This document shows, one piece after another, positions 58,772-64,000 of a stretch of DNA of 64,000 bases (its first letter is position 1; each line of letters starts with the position of its first letter). The position numbers and the translations under genes are program-made. Where the stretch lies: contig OW569358.1 of the NCBI GenBank assembly GCA_937625935.1, positions 124,001-188,000 of the forward strand, written 5' to 3'. The stretch is from Tetramitus jugosus. Lineage: Eukaryota > Heterolobosea > Eutetramitea > Acrasida > Vahlkampfiidae. Below the pieces are notes generated by a model. The model was not told the DNA's origin. It made no database searches and saw nothing but the letters and a program-made list of their open reading frames with translations.

Positions 58772-61700
58772 ATGGAAAGAAGTTTGGACGATGAACAGTT
58801 AATGCGGTTAAGAGATGAAGCCTTGAACTCGATAGGGTCAGTGGGTTCTGAGGCGAGCCATGAACACAGAGATTTGGAGGACAAAGTTCAAGTTTACTGC
58901 AGATTTAGACCTTTCTTGAGATTCGAACTCACCAAGGAAGACAAGAAAACAAAGTGTTGTGTGGCATTCCATAAGTCAGGAAAGAATGCACTCCTCAAGC
59001 ACGGTGTAGACAAGCCAATGAAATACGACTTTGATCGAGTGTTTCAGCCGAGTGCGACCCAAGACCAAATATTTGAAGCAGTTGGAGTTTCACTCGTGCA
59101 AGGTGAGTGACATTGAGTGTTTGTTTGGAGAAACTAATTTCAGTACTAACTTGTTGATGGTAAGGTGCCACGGAGGGTCAAGATGCTGTTGTTGTCAGCT
59201 GTGGTGCTATGCAGAGTGGTAAAACATTCTTGCTGTTAGGGAGCAATTCTGACTGGAGGGAGGTATGGATTTTTAAACATTTCAATATCTTCACAGGTTG
59301 CATTCATTACTTATTTATTGTTAAATACAGACAGAAACTGTCCAACCAAATGATGGATTAATTATTCGATGTGCAAGAGCTATATTTGACTACATTAATG
59401 ACGCAAATGAGGGTGATGAATTTACAATTCAAATATCAAGTCTTCGAATAAGGGATGATGGAATTGACGATCAATTGAAAGGAGAGGTGTATGTGGGATC
59501 TGTCGTTGACATTGCGAAGATTTTAGATTCATTAAGTACCAAAGATTCAGAGACAATGTGTTATTGCCTTAAACTCACTCAGACTGATTCTACAACTAAA
59601 CAAACAAAGACAAGTTCGATCTGCTTTTTTGATTTACAGATGGAAGATATAGCGTCCCTTGAGACTCTGATCGATTTCCAAGAGAACCAAAGCACCAATC
59701 AATCGGATAAAATTGTGAGAGCAATTCAACGAACAATATCAGGATATTACAAGCTCTGTTTAATTGGGAACTGTTCTCCCCATATTAATACTGTCGAACA
59801 AACGAAGAATACAATGGAACTAATATCAAGGTAAGAACCCTATTTTCAGATTTTGGGAATAAGACTTTATTGGAGCAACATTACGCTAATTTATACAGCT
59901 CTTCATTAATTGATAAGCAAGCTCGTTTCGCAACGATCAATGAGGGAGATGTTTCTCCAGCAAACTCTCCCCAAGCAAAAATGATAGCAAGGAATAGATC
60001 TGGTTCGATTAATGCAAACCTACTGACTCTGGATAGTTACAGAAGCGCTTTGGAGAAGGTGAAGAAGGAGAAAAAGAAGTTGCTACTTCGTATGGCTGTA
60101 GCTAGCTTCAAAGAGTCTTCTCTTTCTCATGAGATCCAAGTTTTGAAACATGAAAGCACAGTTCTCAAGGCAGAGCGAGAAACGATGGATGCCAAAATTC
60201 AAGCAATTGCTCATAACTTACAAATGATGAAATCTCATCAGACTGAGATGAAAACAACTTTGAGAGACACTATATTACAAACCCAGGACAAGTTGGTAGA
60301 TGATATCTCTTTAGGGTTGCTTGATAGAGAGAAAGAGTTTGTTTCTAATCTATCTGAAATGAACGCCAAATTCCGAACACTACAAGTGGAATGTGAGAGA
60401 TTAAGTAAGGAGAAAGAGGAAATAATCATTGGAAACAAGAAACTCATAGGTAGTCTGGAAAAGGATATCCAAGAGAGAAAAGCCGAATATGAAACATTGA
60501 GGCAAAGAGCATGGTCAGCCGAGGAACAAAGCTACTCAGCTTCTTTACAAAGACGCGAGATGGAGTCTGTTTTGGCAATGACCAAGGATGAGTATGAAGT
60601 CGCCGAATCTCAAATCAAAGAATTAGAAAACAAGATTTTACTACTTAACCAAGAAGTCGAACAACTTAGATTATGTGAGGAAACATCGCTTGCAGAACAA
60701 TCTAGATTAAAGGAGGACTTTGCGAAACTAGCAACAGAAAGTCGAGAGGAGAGTAGTATGTTTCGGGAGAGAGAGTTGAGTTGGACAGACGAGAAGAATC
60801 AATTCATATCGAAGATTGAATCGCTGGAAATTAAAGTAGAGCAGCTAACAACTTTTTCTGAGAGCAAAAGTTTGGAACTTGCAGCACTTAACCAAAATAT
60901 TACGAATACAATTGCTGAAAGACAAGAAGCCGAACGGCGTTGGGAAAGCCTCAAAGAATCGGTGAATAATTTGAATCACGAGTTACAGCTGAAAGAAGAA
61001 ACACTGGTCACGGTGAAACTAGCATTGAAGGAGCAAATGGTACGCCATGAGGCAAGCAAAGCTGATTGGGCACAAGAAAAAGAGGATCTGGAGAGACAGC
61101 TGTTTGAAGAAACAAAAAATCTGGAAACTCAAATTCAGGAGCTGTCGTCTGCAACCAAGAATAGCGAACAAGATCTAAAGAATGAGATAGCTTTGTTGAC
61201 AGAAGAAAACTTGGTGGTTAAAGAACATCTCTCAGCTCTGAATAATGAAGTATCTTCACATCAAATAAATGGAGAGAAGTGGAAGCAAGAGAAGGAAGAT
61301 TTAGAAAAGCAGATCAGTGGATTATTAACAGAAACAAAGGATAAGGAGGCACAATGGTTGGATGAAAACTCGAAGCTGAAAAGTTGTCTCTCAATCCTAG
61401 AGGATCAAATCGAGAAATATAGGGAGGCTGAGAAAAGATGGGAAGAAAGAGACGCTCTTGAAGATAAAATCACGGAGGCACCAGCACAAGGGAATGATGA
61501 AGATCCGCTAGTGTCATTAACAGCTGAAAACTTGAAGTTAAAAGATGATCTTTTGGCTATTAACTATCAACTGAACGAGGTGACTACTGACTGGAATAGA
61601 GCAAAACAAGACTTTACGACTGAAGCAATGAAGCACCAAGAAGAAGAGAGGAAGTGGATGGAGAAAGTTCAAATGTTGGAAGTGCAACTACAGGAATTAT

Positions 61701-63715
61701 CGTCTACAGCAAACCACAGAGAGGAAGAAATGAAGAAGGAGATACTTGCATCAACGGAAGAGAAATTGTTAATTAAAGCAAAATGGGATGAGAACAAACA
61801 GTTTCTAGAAAGTAAAATTCAGGAGCTACGCGCAACAGTAGAGAGCAAGGAGGAGCTTGTTGTGAACACTCAAAACATACTTTCACAGAAGGAAAAGCAA
61901 GGCGAATGGTCAGTAGAAAAACAAGAGCTGATAGAGCAGATTAGAACTCTATCTTCAGACATCTCTCTGAGAGAAGAGAAATGTAATTCTGAGATAGCAG
62001 CGTTGAAACAACATATTCTAGTTATGGAGAAGGAGTTAGAGAATCGAAAGTCTGACCTACTGAAATCATTTAGTCAGAGAGCTCTTCTTGAAGAAGCTAT
62101 AGACAGTTCAACAGAAAAGAATCATGAGGTAGAGGAAAGATTGACTGATATTTTAGCAGAAAAAAGTTCTCATGAAGATACAATCCAGCGTCTCGATTTG
62201 TCACTAAGACACACTGAGCAGATTCACAACGAACAGATTCAGAAACTTAGGGCAGAGAATGATGCAACAATCCAACAACTAAATAACTCGATTCAAACAC
62301 TCCAAGACGAGAAAACACAGTTTCAGACTCGTCTTGAAAAGAAAGAGCAAGAAACACAGGAATTCAAACATCAACTCGAGGAAGCTTTATCGAACTACGA
62401 AAAGTTGAACGATATGATGAATGATAAGGAATTAGAAATGATGAGAGTATCAGAATGTTCAAAGGAGGAGATTAGAGAATTAAACAATGATAACGCTCAA
62501 CTTCAAGCACTTGTGCGAGAATCGAGACAGGAGATAGAATCTCTAAAAGAAAATCTGGAGCAACTGAGCCACAAAGACCTTTCTCAAAATGAAAGAGTTA
62601 TCAGATATCAAAAGGAAATAGAGACGTTAAAAGCTTCCTACCAAGAATCAGAGAATACGAAGGCCATCTTGCATCAGGAGACTCTTAGTGCCATTAGAAC
62701 CGCAGTTCAGGAACTCGAAAACGAGAGAGACAATCTTCGAACACAGCTGGAAAACGAAAGGAGTGACATCACGCGTCTAATGAAAGAATTAGAAGCGTTT
62801 AGCCAGAGGGAGAAAGATAATATTGAGTTACAAAACGAGAGAGAAGCAACTTACAAAGAAGAGATCGTTTCTCTGCGAACAACATCCCAAGATCTTAACT
62901 ATGAAAGGATTAAACTGGAAAAACGGCTGGAAGAAATTAATCAAAGAGACGAGTCCCAGAATGAAAAAGCAGTCGTTAGTCAACGAGAAATTGAAAACCT
63001 AAAGACTCGTGTGCATGAGGTCCAAGTTGAGCGAAGTGAATTGCGGACAAAAGTTGAAGAGTTGAAGCTGGAGACTGAATCACTTAGGGAAGAGATAGAT
63101 AGAATGAAGCAAAGAGAACAAACTGAGATAGAAGCTCACCAAATGAAAATAGCAAGTTATCATGAAGAAATTTCTCAACTTAAAACTTCTTTACAAGAGA
63201 TGGAAGGCAAGATTAGGACGAAGAAGAACAAGAAGAAATCCAAAGAGACTTCTGAAAGATCGGATAGCACCTCAACGATTTCAATACTTCAACAACAGCA
63301 AGTTCTTCAACAAGTTCAAGCACTTGTTTCTCACATTGAACGAACGAAGCAAGAGAAAGACACCATGAGAATAGCTCTGGACACCAAGGAACAAGAGTTT
63401 TCTATTCTGAAGAAGAGAATCGAACAAAAGGACAGTATTATCAACCTTTTGTACAATCAAATAAGCATCATTAATTCAGTGAAATCGGATCAGGCAGAAA
63501 AGATGCAGGGTGAATTGGATCAGTTGATGCACGTTCTGAACCAGAGCAAAAAGAACTTGATTTCGACACCACGTGGTGGTGGTAGCAGCAACACCAACAT
63601 CAACACCAACAACGAAAAGGTGTTGGACCACAACAATAATGAGAAAGAAAAAGAACAGAATACTCACAATGACGAACACCAAATGAACAACCAACCAGTG
63701 AGCTCCTCTGAATAA
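58772..63715 (+). CDS. kinesin-like protein with degenerate motor and long coiled coil
   Basis: Exons 58772-59102, 59165-59262, 59331-59830 and 59899-63715 give 1,581 aa in frame. The first 330 residues follow the kinesin motor: VQVYCRFRPFL, YDFDRVFQPSATQDQIFEAVG, then P-loop CGAMQSGKTFLLLG. Switch I (N..SSRSH) is absent, switch II DLAGSE is replaced by FFDLQMED, and the NTL.(Y/F)A.R block reads NTMELIS. The motor is therefore short and probably cannot hydrolyse ATP normally, though it may still bind microtubules. The remaining 1,250 residues are almost unbroken coiled coil, ending in an Asn-rich tail. It could work as a tether or a partner of an active kinesin. Confidence 0.78.
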
Positions 63716-64000
63716 ATACAAGAGTGAGCTCGCGACTGCAAACAGGGAACAAAATAAAAACCTAAAAAATGCTTGTTTATTCATATGATCATCGATGTTG
63801 TAGGAAACTTGAAATAGACAACGCATATAGACCTTGGTGGATGTACAATGGAGAAAGAGTGGCAATAAGTATAAAGGACAAGCCATGTAAGACTGCTAGA
63901 ATATGAGATGAGCTTGAATTGTGTTTGTCATAATGGGAATAAATCATCAGTTCAAGTTCAAGAATGCAGCTACACTGGTCGAAGTGCCATATGCCATCAT
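63716..64000 (+). other. right-edge intergenic, possible start of another gene
   Basis: Mostly 3' flank of the kinesin-like gene. An ATG at 63933 opens a frame (MGINHQFKFKNAATLVEV) that runs off the window. It is too short to judge whether it is coding. Confidence 0.2.

Overview
The window reads as nuclear DNA of a microbial eukaryote, most likely a heterolobosean amoeboflagellate close to Naegleria. I infer this from AT-rich and gene-dense DNA, short GT-AG introns (mostly about 60-170 nt, donors often GTATGT), a TACTAAC-type branch point in the first gene, the standard stop codons, many poly-Asn and poly-Gln tracts, and the gene set (Rho GEF, ESCRT-III, signal peptidase subunit, Dicer-like protein, ADP-glucokinase). 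The genus is inferred and was not tested by any search.

Region 1 (1-16.4 kb) is ordinary genome broken by one insertion cluster. It holds a coiled-coil protein cut by the window edge, ADP-dependent glucokinase, a low-complexity protein, a phosphatidylinositol phosphate kinase, a vigilin-like KH protein divergent from a WD40 protein, an SH3-DH-PH Rho GEF and a RING-less Nse1-like protein. Between 4.86 and 7.17 kb, directly upstream of a tRNA-Lys(CUU) gene, lie four same-orientation poly(A)-tailed units. One is flanked by a perfect 15-bp target-site duplication. They carry conserved hairpins with a GTA loop and encode either an ORF1-like protein or a small paralogous protein. This is the best candidate here for an undescribed mobile family.

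Region 2 (about 16.9-28.9 kb) is a graveyard of broken mobile-element genes: two retroviral-type integrase fragments on opposite strands, a P-element/THAP9-like transposase relic, a DnaQ-like fragment, a PHD-like acidic tail, a tRNA-derived repeat, a SNF2-type helicase with a Zn-finger tail, a PD-(D/E)XK-like nuclease and a bacterial-looking C39-type peptidase. Nearly all have frameshifts or stops. Only a BTB/T1 gene looks intact.

Region 3 (29.1-43.9 kb) returns to housekeeping genes: a spliced membrane protein, an orphan 714-aa protein, NF-YB, a fusion of a bacterial-type GH13 glycosidase with an ISG12/IFI6-16 membrane domain, an LRR protein of 22-residue units, a P5B ATPase, CHMP5/Vps60, SPC25 and a bacterial-looking ABC-F ATPase. 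A poorly coding stretch follows (43.9-45.65 kb).

Region 4 (45.6-63.7 kb) holds a small basic protein, DDX6/Dhh1, a disordered charged protein, a helicase-less Dicer-like protein whose second RNase III site is degenerate, an EGF-containing type I membrane protein, a small CX3C protein, a plant-type poly(A) polymerase-like nucleotidyltransferase and a kinesin-like coiled-coil protein with lost switch motifs.

The genes are individually transcribed. DDX6, the KH protein, the Dicer-like protein and the nucleotidyltransferase all point to RNA metabolism, but nothing shows that they are co-regulated.
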